NCBI RefSeq assembly: GCF_001976145.1
Contig: NZ_MOXD01000001.1
Coordinates: forward strand, 310,001 to 374,000
Direction of reading: 5' to 3'
Source: Serratia oryzae
Lineage (GTDB): Bacteria; Pseudomonadota; Gammaproteobacteria; Enterobacterales; Enterobacteriaceae
DNA length: 64,000 bases
Below are positions 1-8,198 of the stretch, piece by piece. Each line of letters starts with the position of its first letter. Position 1 is the stretch's first letter. A program made the position numbers and the translations under genes. A model generated the notes under the pieces. The model did no database searches. It saw only the letters and a list, made by a program, of their open reading frames with translations, and had not been told where the DNA came from.

Positions 1-330
1 GTTAAGCCATTCTTTATCGCCAGAAAGAAGTGTTGTTCAGGTATCGGATACTGATAATAATCCTCCCATCTAAAATATGTTTATAATTTGAAAAAAATAC
101 GTTAGACTTTTGGTTCTAATGTAAAATAAAAAACCTATTGTGTTTTCAGTGCTGAAAAAATTGACACAGGCATCTATTACCTCTGCCCTATAATGTTGAC
201 CATTTTTATATTTTTTTTACACTATCTCGGACTTTTTTATCAAAAAATTTACGCCCTCGTCTGTATAATCATTGTGCCGTGAGTGGTAGCCCTTTCAGTC
301 AGAATGATGGTACATAGCATGAGGTTGTTA
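1..330. other. AT-rich region upstream of the autotransporter
   Basis: No complete gene is visible. One frame is open from base 2 to a TAA at 71-73 and could be the last 23 codons of a rightward gene starting before the window, but it is too short to identify. The rest is very AT-rich. A TATAAT hexamer lies at 189-194 with a TTGACA about 22 bases upstream, which is too far apart for a standard sigma-70 promoter, so the promoter of the downstream adhesin gene is only suggested. The strong AT bias is typical of H-NS-silenced surface genes; that part is inference. Confidence 0.35.
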
Positions 331-2988
331 ATGAGGTTTTTAAAGAGTAAAAATGGTGGATTAGTTATTGTTTTATTTCCATTCAGTTTTGTTTATGCAG
401 CAGATAACTGTGTTAGTTCAATAGATAGTAATAATAATAACCTTTTACACTGTTCAGAGGTTATTTATTATTATAATCCCAGTAATCATGGTGGTTTAAA
501 ATTATCTGATTATTATGAAGTTACAATATCCACAACAACAAAAGCATCGACGGCCCCCTTGCAGGGTTGGGGGGTATACGGTAACGGTAGTACATATAAC
601 TTCAATAATTTAACTATATTTACTACAGGCGTAGATGCGGATGGCATTATAACAAAAAATGGAAAAAGCTCAATAAACACAAACGACTTAACTATAGCAA
701 CATCAGGTTCAAGTGCGGATGGTATAAACATTGGCAGAGAATCCTCTGGTTCTATTGTTACAATAAATGGCAATGCTGTAGTGAGTACCGCGAATGGCAT
801 GGGGATCCGTGCTAATGCAACCTATCAAGGGAGCGGAGTGAATACCATTGAGGTTAAAGGCACCACCCATATAAACACGCAAGGAAGTGGTGGTGGAAAT
901 AGTGGCTATGCTGTTTATGCAGGAACCGACTCATTGTACGGCCCTAATGACAGCGCCAAAATTGATTTACAAGGTAAAAGTACGATCACAACATCCGGGC
1001 TTAATGCTCACGGTGTTTATGCAAATGGCCGAGGGTATATGCGGTTAAATAGTGTTGATGTCATTACGTCTCACAAAGGTGCTAACGGCATTTTCGCTAA
1101 TGCAACCAGTGGACTCTTGAATAATACGGCATTATATGGCGGTGTTATTGACTTACTCTCGGATGTCAGTGTTGCGGTGCAGAATGGAGGCAATGCAATT
1201 TATGCTTCGGGTAAAGGCTCTAAAGTTGCTTCTTTCGATAGCGAACAGCTTCAGCCTGCCTCGGGGGTTTATACTATCGTTGGAAATATTGTTGCAGATA
1301 GGGTGGGTGTCGTTGATCTTGCTATGACCAATGGTAGCAACATTACTGGTGTTGTGAACTCGAATCAGTATAAAGCCGATGGTTCGATAAATACTGTTAA
1401 TAACAGTGGAACCGTAAATCTGGATATTACAGGTGCTGATAGCGTATGGAATATGACCGGAAATTCAGTTGTATCAAATTTGGTACTGAACAACTCAAAA
1501 ATTAAATTTAGTGAACCTGATAATGCTACTGATCCCACGGAATTTATCGCTAAAAATTTGATTGTTGCGGGTAATTATATCAGTGATGGTAGCCAGTTAG
1601 TCTTAAATACCGTGTTGGGTGGTGATGATTCCGCTACCGATAAACTGGTGGTGCAAGGCAATACGTCCGGTACTACGTACGTCAGAGTAAACAACATCGG
1701 TGGCAGTGGTGCCGCAACGCTCAATGGGATTGAACTCATCCAGGTAAATGGCGTATCTGAGGGGGAGTTTGTCCGAAATGGCCGTATTGTGGCCGGGGTT
1801 TATGACTACTCTCTGGTACGCGGGGCTGAGGGCAATAGCAATAACTGGTATCTGAGCAGTTCAGTAAGCCCAGATCCAACACCAGACCCAGATCCAACAC
1901 CAGACCCAGATCCAACACCAGACCCAGATCCAACACCAGATCCAGGCCCAACACCAGATCCAGGCCCAACACCAGACCCGACTCCAACACCAAACCCAGC
2001 ACCGAGCCCTTCAGTAGAGCGCCCGGAATCAGGGGCTTACACGGCTAACCTGACGGCGGCCAACACGATGTTTGTTACCCGTTTACATGACCGATTGGGG
2101 GAAACTCAGTATATCGATGCACTGACCGGTGAGCACAAAGTTACCAGCCTGTGGTTGCGTACCGAAGGAGGCCATAATCGCTTCCGTGATGACCACGGTC
2201 AGTTGAGCACACAGGCGAATCGTTATGTCGTGCAACTGGGGGGCGACATTGCTCAGTGGGGTCATAACGGGGCGGACCGTTTCCATCTAGGGCTGATGGC
2301 CGGTTATGGCAACAGCAAGAGTACCACAGTGTCTAGTTTGTCCGGTTACAACGCCAAAGGGTCGGTAGACGGTTACAGCACCGGGGTTTATGGGACCTGG
2401 TATAGCAACGAGGCCGATAAGTCGGGTCTGTATGTCGACAGCTGGGTTCAGTACAGTTGGTTCAACAACAGGGTCGCGGGTCAGGAGTTGGCGAGTGAAG
2501 AGTATAAGTCCAAGGGGGCGACAGCCTCGGTTGAGAGTGGTTATACCTTCAAAGTCGGGGTAAATAGTGCGAAAAATGCCACATACTTTATCCAGCCCAA
2601 AGCACAAGTCATCTGGATGGGGGTGAAAGCCGATGACCATACGGAAGCCAACGGCACCCGTGTTTCTGGTGAAGGGAATGACAATATCCAGACTCGTCTG
2701 GGGATGAAAGCCTTTATGAACGGCTACAGTGATCAGGACAAAGACAAGGATCGTGTGTTTCAGCCGTTTGTGGAAGTGAACTGGGTCCATAATACTCAGG
2801 ACGTTGGAACCACTATGGATGGTGTTAGCGTAAAGCAAGCCGGTGCAGTGAATATTGCGGAATTGAAAATAGGTGTTGAAGGCCAACTCAACAAGCAAGT
2901 GAATCTGTGGGGTAATGTTGGCCAGCAGGTGGGTAACAAAGGTTACAGCGATACCGCCGCCATGCTGGGCGTGAAATATAACTTCTAA
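331..2988 (+). CDS. AIDA-type autotransporter adhesin (type Va secretion)
   Basis: This 885-residue protein is a classical monomeric autotransporter. Residues 1-23 form a Sec signal peptide ending near VYA. A passenger of about 490 residues is rich in Asn, Thr, Ser and Gly and has the irregular repeats expected of a pertactin-like beta-helix. A Pro/Asp/Thr linker follows at about residues 514-560, and residues 600-885 form an autotransporter beta-barrel ending in the typical aromatic KYNF. The start at 331 is chosen because GAGG sits at 321-324; GTG 283 and ATG 304 or 319 are in frame but have weaker ribosome-binding sites. The passenger is far more AT-rich than the barrel, suggesting the two halves have different histories. 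The likely role is adhesion or aggregation at the cell surface. The ligand is unknown, and no passenger protease motif was recognised. Confidence 0.9.
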   Translation: MRFLKSKNGGLVIVLFPFSFVYAADNCVSSIDSNNNNLLHCSEVIYYYNPSNHGGLKLSDYYEVTISTTTKASTAPLQGWGVYGNGSTYNFNNLTIFTTGVDADGIITKNGKSSINTNDLTIATSGSSADGINIGRESSGSIVTINGNAVVSTANGMGIRANATYQGSGVNTIEVKGTTHINTQGSGGGNSGYAVYAGTDSLYGPNDSAKIDLQGKSTITTSGLNAHGVYANGRGYMRLNSVDVITSHKGANGIFANATSGLLNNTALYGGVIDLLSDVSVAVQNGGNAIYASGKGSKVASFDSEQLQPASGVYTIVGNIVADRVGVVDLAMTNGSNITGVVNSNQYKADGSINTVNNSGTVNLDITGADSVWNMTGNSVVSNLVLNNSKIKFSEPDNATDPTEFIAKNLIVAGNYISDGSQLVLNTVLGGDDSATDKLVVQGNTSGTTYVRVNNIGGSGAATLNGIELIQVNGVSEGEFVRNGRIVAGVYDYSLVRGAEGNSNNWYLSSSVSPDPTPDPDPTPDPDPTPDPDPTPDPGPTPDPGPTPDPTPTPNPAPSPSVERPESGAYTANLTAANTMFVTRLHDRLGETQYIDALTGEHKVTSLWLRTEGGHNRFRDDHGQLSTQANRYVVQLGGDIAQWGHNGADRFHLGLMAGYGNSKSTTVSSLSGYNAKGSVDGYSTGVYGTWYSNEADKSGLYVDSWVQYSWFNNRVAGQELASEEYKSKGATASVESGYTFKVGVNSAKNATYFIQPKAQVIWMGVKADDHTEANGTRVSGEGNDNIQTRLGMKAFMNGYSDQDKDKDRVFQPFVEVNWVHNTQDVGTTMDGVSVKQAGAVNIAELKIGVEGQLNKQVNLWGNVGQQVGNKGYSDTAAMLGVKYNF
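1870..1995 (+). repeat. 18-bp tandem repeat encoding the Pro-rich linker
   Basis: Six 18-base units (1870-1977) plus a degenerate seventh encode Pro-Asp-Pro-Thr-Pro-Asp, or Pro-Gly-Pro-Thr-Pro-Asp in later units. The first three units are identical at base level. The repeat separates passenger from barrel and is in frame, so copy-number change would alter linker length without a frameshift. Confidence 0.95.
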
Positions 2989-3000
2989 GCATCAGAAATC

Positions 3001-3036
3001 AACGTTCCCAGCTTATCCCCATAGGTAGGGAACGTT
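3001..3036 (+). terminator. Hairpin after the autotransporter gene
   Basis: Twelve bases after the stop, AACGTTCCC (3001-3009) pairs perfectly with GGGAACGTT (3028-3036). There is no clear T-run afterwards, so it may be a weak terminator or an mRNA-stabilising stem. Confidence 0.45.
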
Positions 3037-3136
3037 ATCTCCAAGTCAATCATTCACTTTAAAGTCAGGCAAGAAGAGATAGGGCATGAGGTAATTAGTC
3101 TATGGGGGTTTATGACCTTCGCACTGTGCAGATGTA

Positions 3137-3164
3137 ATTTAACATAATATACATTATGCGCACC
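3137..3164 (-). other. dif: dif site, XerC/XerD chromosome-dimer resolution
   Basis: The 28 bases are, as far as I recall it, the exact reverse complement of the E. coli dif core. It has an 11-bp XerC arm (GGTGCGCATAA on the minus strand), a 6-bp central region TGTATA, and an 11-bp XerD arm TTATGTTAAAT. XerCD, activated by FtsK at the septum, resolves chromosome dimers here. The site lies between the autotransporter gene and the MscS-type channel gene and marks the geometric terminus of the chromosome. A tus/Ter pair 30 kb to the right is consistent with this. Confidence 0.95.
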
Positions 3165-3419
3165 AACATAACGACACGTACAATTTGGCTGGCTGTGGCA
3201 GCTAAGGTTTATCGATGTCGTGTGTCGTGTCACGAACGACGGTTATCTTGCAACATATCGATAAGGACTGTTCGTGAGCAATGATATGAGCCGGATTGAC
3301 ATAAATGAAGCCCCTGATTTTGATCGCGCTACGTAAAATCTGACAAACAACAGCTGTCGTTGTCTTGCTGATTTCAGCAAAATGCATGCAAAAGGCAGAC
3401 GCACGATAATAATGATATT

Positions 3420-3445
3420 GGCCCACACCTTTTACGGCGTGGGCC
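3420..3445 (-). terminator. Hairpin terminator of the MscS-family gene
   Basis: GGCCCAC (3420-3426) pairs with GTGGGCC (3439-3445) just beyond the stop codon of the leftward channel gene. The following minus-strand sequence is AT-rich but lacks a strong T-run. Confidence 0.55.
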
Positions 3446-3458
3446 CTTTACTCGTTGA

Positions 3459-5882
3459 TCAGGAAGAATGTTCTTCTTCGTCAATCAGCTCTTTAGCGCG
3501 TTGCTTCATAAACACCACTTCCTGTGGTTTAGAAAGATTCACCTGCTGTGCGCGCAGCATTTTGAGAATGTTGAACAACAGATCGCTTTTGGTGGCGCCA
3601 ACCATACGCGGGCTGGCGACATAGCCGGTCACGCTGAGGATGATACCCTCCGGGCCAAGCTGACTGAAGCGCACATAAGGCGCAGGCGTTTCAAGAATAG
3701 CCGCATATTCCCGATAGGCTTCCAGCAGAATATTGCGCACCAGTTCAGGATCGATATTCACCGGGAACGTCAGCGCGATCGTTACCACGCCCTGGGCGTT
3801 CCCCATGGTGGCATTGCGCACGTTCTGCGAAATCAGCTGTGAGTTGGGCACGATCATGGTTGAGCGATCGCTCAGTTGGATCTCGGTGGCGCGCACGTTA
3901 ATACGGCGTACATCCCCTTCCACGCCGCCAATGCCGATCATATCCCCGACTTTTACCGGGCGCTCCGTGAGCAGGATCAGGCCGGAGATAAAGTTCTTCA
4001 CGATCTCCTGCAGGCCAAAACCGATACCGACCGATAACGCACTGACGATCCAAGCAAGATTGTTCCACTGGATGCCCAAGGTGGCTAAGGTGATCAAAAT
4101 GATCAGCACATAGCCAACATTGCTGAACAGTGTGACCAATGAGGCTCGGATACCGATATCGCTGATGGTTTTTGGCAATAGCTCATGGCTCAACCAACGC
4201 TGGGTTACCCGCAGAACATAGATGCCGATCACCAGAATAATCACCGCATTGAGCAAATTGCTCGGCACAATATTCAGGCGTTTTAACCCTTCTCCGCTCA
4301 AAATGGCGATAATCTTTTCAATCAGCGAATTAGGGGTGGTGGTACCAAATGAACCATTGAGTAATGCAACAATCATCAGCAGCAGTAATGAACATTTGCT
4401 GATAGCGGTAAAAATAATCGTTAATTGTTCAAGATGGCGATCTTTGAAGTTGAGGGACTTCTTCAACGCTCGGCCACAGGTGGTGTGTGGTGAGAAAACG
4501 GCGGCACAGAGATCGGTAGTGAACAGCACCAGGAAATAGAACGCCATTAGAACCAGCGCAATCCAGATTAACTGATAGACCAGAAAACGGGCAAACGCGA
4601 CGTAACCGATTAACAGCGATAGCAGGATCACCACGGAAAAGAGCAAGATCAGGAGATTAGCGACTCCATTGAGCGTAGAGCGTTTCTCCACGTGTTCACC
4701 ATTACGCACTAATCGATGGCGAATATGGCGAGCACGCAAGGGTATGGCTAATAGCACTAACGCCATCAACGTAGAAACCAGCCCGTTGCCCAATACCGTT
4801 GTCTTAAGGCTGGCCCCCGTTACGTTGTTGATCTGTTCGATTGAGCCAAAAGCCAATGCCAAAGCGGCAAGCAACGGTGGAAAATAACGCATACCGGAAG
4901 CAACGGCGTTCTCCATATGTGCCAAACGCCAGGATGGGCGATTAAGTGAAAGGTAAGCCCGCCCTAGCCCGGCGATCAAGGCGCAGAAAACCCCTAATTG
5001 CTTAACGCCATTGGCGAAATCATGAACCACAGGGCTGAATTCTTGAACGCGAGAAAAAGTGAGTTCAATCAGATTGAGTGCCAACGTTACGGCAAACAAC
5101 GTAATCATCGCCGTTGCCAATGCCATAAAGCTACGGCGCAGGCGGCCATCCGGTAAGTAACGTATGCACAACCATGCCAGAAAACGCTCAACGGAATAAC
5201 GGCCCAGCGACCAAATGACAACGGCCAATCCTAGTAACCCCACGGTGCCGTAGCGCCATTCCTCCTGCCAACTGGTCTCCCAAATTTGCAGCATCTGTTG
5301 ATTGAAGTCACTAAACCGATTCAGATCTTCTTCTGGCGGCTGCTCCTCTGCCCCCCAGAAGTCACTACTCAAGATACTGCCCGTATTTAACGCTAGCTGC
5401 GTTTTGAACGCGACACGCCGCAGATCGTTAATCTGTTGCCCCAATGCGATGGCGTTAGCCCTGATCGCTTGCGAACGTTTTACTGCATCATCCAACTGCG
5501 CTTTACTGCTGTCTAGCACATTGCGCTGCTTGGCGACAGCCGCCGTTTCAGCCATTGCACCAGGTGCAGGCTCTGGCCCAAGTACTTCAAGTTGCGCTCG
5601 CAGTTTTTCCTGCTCTGGCTGCAGATCGGTCACCAATTTCTCTAAATCGATCGCTAACGCCTGCGTGGCAATAAACAGTTTGCTCAACTGATTATCCGTG
5701 TGGGCTTTCGAGACCTGTTGCTTGATGGTATCCAACTGCTTTTGATAATTCTTCAGAGCTATGGCGGTATCCGGCTGGTTATCTACCGCGGCGGCGGCCG
5801 GGGTGGCCGCATTGGCTGACGGGAACGGCGGAAAACCCAACAACAGAAAGGCTAACAGGAGTATTTGTAAGGACTTCATCAT
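3459..5882 (-). CDS. MscS-family mechanosensitive channel with long periplasmic N-terminus
   Basis: This 807-residue inner-membrane protein opens on membrane tension to release solutes after osmotic down-shock. It has a signal peptide (residues 1-25, ending SANA), then an alpha-helical region predicted to form coiled coil (about 35-185, rich in Gln, Leu and Lys, like DUF3772 proteins). About ten membrane segments follow, with a C-terminal MscS module at about 600-770. The MscS pore helix is recognisable in the Gly/Ala pattern of VSALSVGIGFGLQEIVKNF and is followed by the conserved beta-domain stretch ERPVKVGD. The length is between the small MscS proteins (about 290) and MscK or YjeP (about 1100), so it is neither. 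It begins with two adjacent ATGs. The upstream CDF gene on the same strand is separated by a 217-base gap with a hairpin, so it is probably transcribed separately. Confidence 0.88.
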   Translation of the reverse strand: MMKSLQILLLAFLLLGFPPFPSANAATPAAAAVDNQPDTAIALKNYQKQLDTIKQQVSKAHTDNQLSKLFIATQALAIDLEKLVTDLQPEQEKLRAQLEVLGPEPAPGAMAETAAVAKQRNVLDSSKAQLDDAVKRSQAIRANAIALGQQINDLRRVAFKTQLALNTGSILSSDFWGAEEQPPEEDLNRFSDFNQQMLQIWETSWQEEWRYGTVGLLGLAVVIWSLGRYSVERFLAWLCIRYLPDGRLRRSFMALATAMITLFAVTLALNLIELTFSRVQEFSPVVHDFANGVKQLGVFCALIAGLGRAYLSLNRPSWRLAHMENAVASGMRYFPPLLAALALAFGSIEQINNVTGASLKTTVLGNGLVSTLMALVLLAIPLRARHIRHRLVRNGEHVEKRSTLNGVANLLILLFSVVILLSLLIGYVAFARFLVYQLIWIALVLMAFYFLVLFTTDLCAAVFSPHTTCGRALKKSLNFKDRHLEQLTIIFTAISKCSLLLLMIVALLNGSFGTTTPNSLIEKIIAILSGEGLKRLNIVPSNLLNAVIILVIGIYVLRVTQRWLSHELLPKTISDIGIRASLVTLFSNVGYVLIILITLATLGIQWNNLAWIVSALSVGIGFGLQEIVKNFISGLILLTERPVKVGDMIGIGGVEGDVRRINVRATEIQLSDRSTMIVPNSQLISQNVRNATMGNAQGVVTIALTFPVNIDPELVRNILLEAYREYAAILETPAPYVRFSQLGPEGIILSVTGYVASPRMVGATKSDLLFNILKMLRAQQVNLSKPQEVVFMKQRAKELIDEEEHSS

Positions 5883-6053
5883 AACCGTGGATACTCAGCA
5901 TGAGTTGGCGTTAGAACGCGACAGACGAAGTGATTCCGTCTGAATAACAAGAAAAACTAATTATAGTAATAACCCATAGCGCGCAAAAGCGTATTCATAC
6001 GAGAATAACGAGAGAAGTTGTCAATACTGCGTGGGAATGCTCGAAAGGTTAAG

Positions 6054-6080
6054 CGCTCCTTTCCAGTAGGAAAAGGAGCG
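6054..6080 (-). terminator. Hairpin terminator of the CDF transporter gene
   Basis: CGCTCCTTT (from 6054) pairs with AAAGGAGCG (ending 6080), 20 bases past the stop of the leftward CDF gene. The tail is moderately T-rich on the minus strand. Confidence 0.6.
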
Positions 6081-6099
6081 TGGGTTATCACAGGCTCAA

Positions 6100-7476
6100 T
6101 CACAGCGGCTCTACGTGCCCAACTACCCGCGATATTGCAGGAAACTGCATTCTTAATTGCCTTTCTATAAAATCAACCGCATCGTGCGCCGCCGTAATCG
6201 ACAACGCAGGCAACACCCGACAATGGAAGTTCACAATGACACCCTGCGGCGTTTTACGAGCGCGGATATTGTGCACATCTTTGACCAACCCGCCGTGTTC
6301 AGCAGAAAGGGCCAATGCCTGTTTGATCTGCATCAACTCGTCATATCCCACATCCTGGCTGGCAAGCCAATCTATCGTTTGCGGTTCCAAATGGGTTTCT
6401 ATCTCGGTGTTCTCGCCGAGTGCCTGGCGCAGAATATCCTCTATCTCGCAGGCAATATCATGCGCCTGCTCTACGCTGGCACTGGCTGGCACCGCCAAAT
6501 CCATACTGATCGACATATGATCGGCCAACTGTTGCAAGGTGAGATTTTGCACCACGGCCCCATGATTGGCGGCCAGAATGCGGATGCGGGTCGCCATATC
6601 CTCGTCGCTTCTGGCCTGAGGTATGGCAATTACCCGCACTTCTGCATTGGCATATTGCTGCTCAATCTGCACGGCAATCGCCGTTTTTAGCCCGTTGATC
6701 CGCTCAAGCGGCAGCGTCCGGCAGACCCCGACGCTTACCTCGATAAACAGCGTGGCCCCAGCGCTGCGCAAACGGATACTTTCCGTGGAGAGGATCGCCG
6801 GGAAATCATTGAGCAAGGTGCTAATATCTTCCCGGCTCCCGGCAGGTGCGGTGTCGATCAACGAGTCAAACGAACGTTTACCCAGCTTCAGGGCGGCAAA
6901 CAGAATAAATCCTGCGACGATCAGCGCCGCCAGCGCATCCGCACGGGCAAAGCCGAACAGCACAAAAATCATCCCCAGCAATACCACGCCAGATGACAGC
7001 ATATCAGAGAAGAAATGCAGCGCATCGGCCTCCAAGGCCGCGCTGTCCGTTGCTTTTGCCACGCGATTCAGCGCCTTGACGCGGAAAAAGTCGATCACAA
7101 TCGACACTAGCAGCACAGCAATCACCACCGGGGCAGCAACAATCTGGTGCGCTTCGCCTAGCAGGCTGCTCGTCGCTTCATAAATGATCCACCCTGCAGC
7201 AGCCAAAAGCAGTAACACCTCGAACAACGCCGCCAGGTTTTCGACCTTGCCATGGCCGAAATGGTGTTCGTCATCGGCTGGTTTATCACTAACGCGCACC
7301 GCCCACCAGGTGATAGAGGTCGCGACAAAGTCGGTGAAAGAATGAATACCTTCAGAGATAAGACCAATACTGCCGGTGAAAATACCCGCAATAAATTTTC
7401 CCAATGCCAGTAGACCGCTGGCAATCATTGAATTTCTGGCAACGGTTTGTTTTTCATTTTGCATAACACAACTCAT
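6100..7476 (-). CDS. Cation diffusion facilitator with extended C-terminus
   Basis: This 458-residue inner-membrane cation/proton antiporter of the CDF family has six predicted membrane segments in residues 15-205. Two HxxxD motifs are visible, His45/Asp49 in segment 2 and His154/Asp158 in segment 5, which make the transport metal site in Zn/Fe/Mn/Co members. The conserved loop HHFGHGKVEN is at 71-80. CDFs such as FieF are about 300 residues; this one has about 250 further residues that look like three successive cation-efflux dimerisation (ACT-like) modules, near 215-285, 305-365 and 385-458. An alternative start at 7464 (MQNEK) is possible because neither ATG has a strong ribosome-binding site. 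It lies 15 bases downstream of a small membrane protein gene and near mgtS and mgtE, suggesting a divalent-cation cluster. The metal cannot be read from the sequence. Confidence 0.88.
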   Translation of the reverse strand: MSCVMQNEKQTVARNSMIASGLLALGKFIAGIFTGSIGLISEGIHSFTDFVATSITWWAVRVSDKPADDEHHFGHGKVENLAALFEVLLLLAAAGWIIYEATSSLLGEAHQIVAAPVVIAVLLVSIVIDFFRVKALNRVAKATDSAALEADALHFFSDMLSSGVVLLGMIFVLFGFARADALAALIVAGFILFAALKLGKRSFDSLIDTAPAGSREDISTLLNDFPAILSTESIRLRSAGATLFIEVSVGVCRTLPLERINGLKTAIAVQIEQQYANAEVRVIAIPQARSDEDMATRIRILAANHGAVVQNLTLQQLADHMSISMDLAVPASASVEQAHDIACEIEDILRQALGENTEIETHLEPQTIDWLASQDVGYDELMQIKQALALSAEHGGLVKDVHNIRARKTPQGVIVNFHCRVLPALSITAAHDAVDFIERQLRMQFPAISRVVGHVEPL

Positions 7477-7491
7477 GTTCAGAGTAAGACA

Positions 7492-7671
7492 TTAATTTTT
7501 TGTTTTTGCCGAAAATTGCCAGACAAAAGCGATGAGCAGAATACTCCCCGAAAACGTTAACATCAAACTGGAGAGAAATTCAGACTTACCGGTTGAATAG
7601 AAATAAATCTCATTAATACCTACAGAGATCATTAAAATAGCGTAAAGTAATCCAATAATAAAAATAGCCAT
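7492..7671 (-). CDS. Small two-helix membrane protein, unknown function
   Basis: This 59-residue protein has two predicted membrane segments (about 2-18 and 35-52) and a short basic tail. It ends 15 bases before the CDF gene, so the two are probably co-transcribed. A GTG three codons upstream (7680) is an alternative start; neither start has a clear Shine-Dalgarno sequence. I do not recognise the family. Its place between mgtS and a CDF transporter suggests a role in divalent-cation homeostasis, but this is inference from context only. Confidence 0.5.
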   Translation of the reverse strand: MAIFIIGLLYAILMISVGINEIYFYSTGKSEFLSSLMLTFSGSILLIAFVWQFSAKTKN

Positions 7672-7716
7672 GATTATCACACGCGGTTAATACCGTCAGT
7701 TTTTGAGTATTACGAT

Positions 7717-7754
7717 ATCCTCCCCGCAATCCAAGATGCTATTACGGGGAGGAT
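7717..7754 (-). terminator. 10-bp hairpin downstream of mgtS
   Basis: ATCCTCCCCG (7717-7726) pairs perfectly with CGGGGAGGAT (7745-7754) around an 18-base loop, 27 bases past the mgtS stop codon. There is no T-run on the minus strand, so it may be a stabilising or regulatory stem rather than a strong terminator. Confidence 0.45.
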
Positions 7755-7780
7755 GTTTCTAGGCGGTTCTTTTTCGTTCA

Positions 7781-7873
7781 TTAGTCATCCCATCTCGTGC
7801 TCATGTAGGCTGCCGCTAGCCCCAGTACGCTGATTAACCCCAAAAAACCCATAAACATCATCATGTTTCCCAT
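7781..7873 (-). CDS. mgtS: MgtS small membrane protein (YneM)
   Basis: This is a 30-residue peptide, shorter than most gene callers accept. It shares with E. coli MgtS (31 residues) the Gly-Asn-Met start, a Phe-Met pair, one hydrophobic helix, AAY, and the ending Trp-Asp-Asp. In E. coli MgtS accumulates at low magnesium, protects the MgtA importer from FtsH and binds the PitA phosphate symporter; that is known for the family, not seen here. The ribosome-binding site AGGATGAAG precedes the ATG. Position also fits, since in E. coli mgtS lies between dif and dcp/ydfG, as here. Unusually, its neighbour here is a riboswitch-controlled mgtE gene about 325 bases upstream on the same strand. Confidence 0.85.
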   Translation of the reverse strand: MGNMMMFMGFLGLISVLGLAAAYMSTRWDD

Positions 7874-7886
7874 AACTTCATCCTGT

Positions 7887-7943
7887 TTAAATGTAATCGA
7901 TAACGACCTCTGTGATTAAAAGTACACCTGAGATATCACTCAT
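7887..7943 (-). CDS. Possible 18-codon leader ORF upstream of mgtS
   Basis: An ATG-initiated frame encodes a hydrophobic 18-residue peptide (MSDISGVLLITEVVIDYI) ending 13 bases before mgtS. A perfect AAGGAGG lies at 7958-7964, but 14 bases from this ATG, and an in-frame GTG overlaps it at 7958. It may be a real small protein, a translated leader regulating mgtS, or chance. Confidence 0.25.
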   Translation of the reverse strand: MSDISGVLLITEVVIDYI

Positions 7944-7970
7944 TGCTTTGACGAACACCTCCTTGGTTAT

Positions 7971-7995
7971 CGGCTCCCACCCTCGGCAGGAGCCG
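7971..7995 (-). promoter_or_regulatory. Hairpin between mgtE and mgtS
   Basis: CGGCTCC (7971-7977) pairs with GGAGCCG (7989-7995) with an 11-base loop. It sits directly beside the dispersed repeat and just before the AAGGAGG of the possible leader ORF. With no T-run it could be a weak terminator of mgtE or a leader structure of mgtS. Confidence 0.4.
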
Positions 7996-7996
7996 C

Positions 7997-8191
7997 TATA
8001 CCCGTCATAGTTGCTTGGGTGTTTGGCCGCGTGACTCAGCCCATACCGGGCCTTGCCCCTTCGGGGCCACCGCAAGCGGTGGTCAAATCTGCTTGCGCAG
8101 ATTTGTCACTCACCCCAGGAACGATCTTGAGTAAGCTCCTGGGGTTTCGTTCAGTTGCCGCCTACAAGCAACTCGAATTATTTTGGGTATA
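7997..8191. repeat. Dispersed palindromic repeat, 195-bp copy
   Basis: The element begins TATACCC and ends GGGTATA. Inside are several stable stems: GCCCC/GGGGC near 8055, CCACCGC/GCGGTGG near 8070-8084, CAAATCTGC/GCAGATTTG near 8085-8105, and CCCCAGGA/TCCTGGGG near 8115-8146. Its right-hand 24 bases (8168-8191) match the left end of the element at 63048-63128 perfectly in inverted orientation. It follows the mgtE stop codon by only a few bases, so its folded RNA may set the mgtE mRNA 3' end. Similar TATACCC-bounded non-coding repeats are common in Serratia and Yersinia (from memory). Confidence 0.8.
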
Positions 8192-8198
8192 TATGGTC

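Noticed and set aside
2287..2898. 203-codon frame opposite the autotransporter barrel
   Set aside because: It is antisense to a well-conserved barrel domain and has no recognisable motif.
7997..8191. CRISPR array
   Set aside because: The hairpins are different from one another and there are no regularly spaced identical repeats or cas genes in the window.
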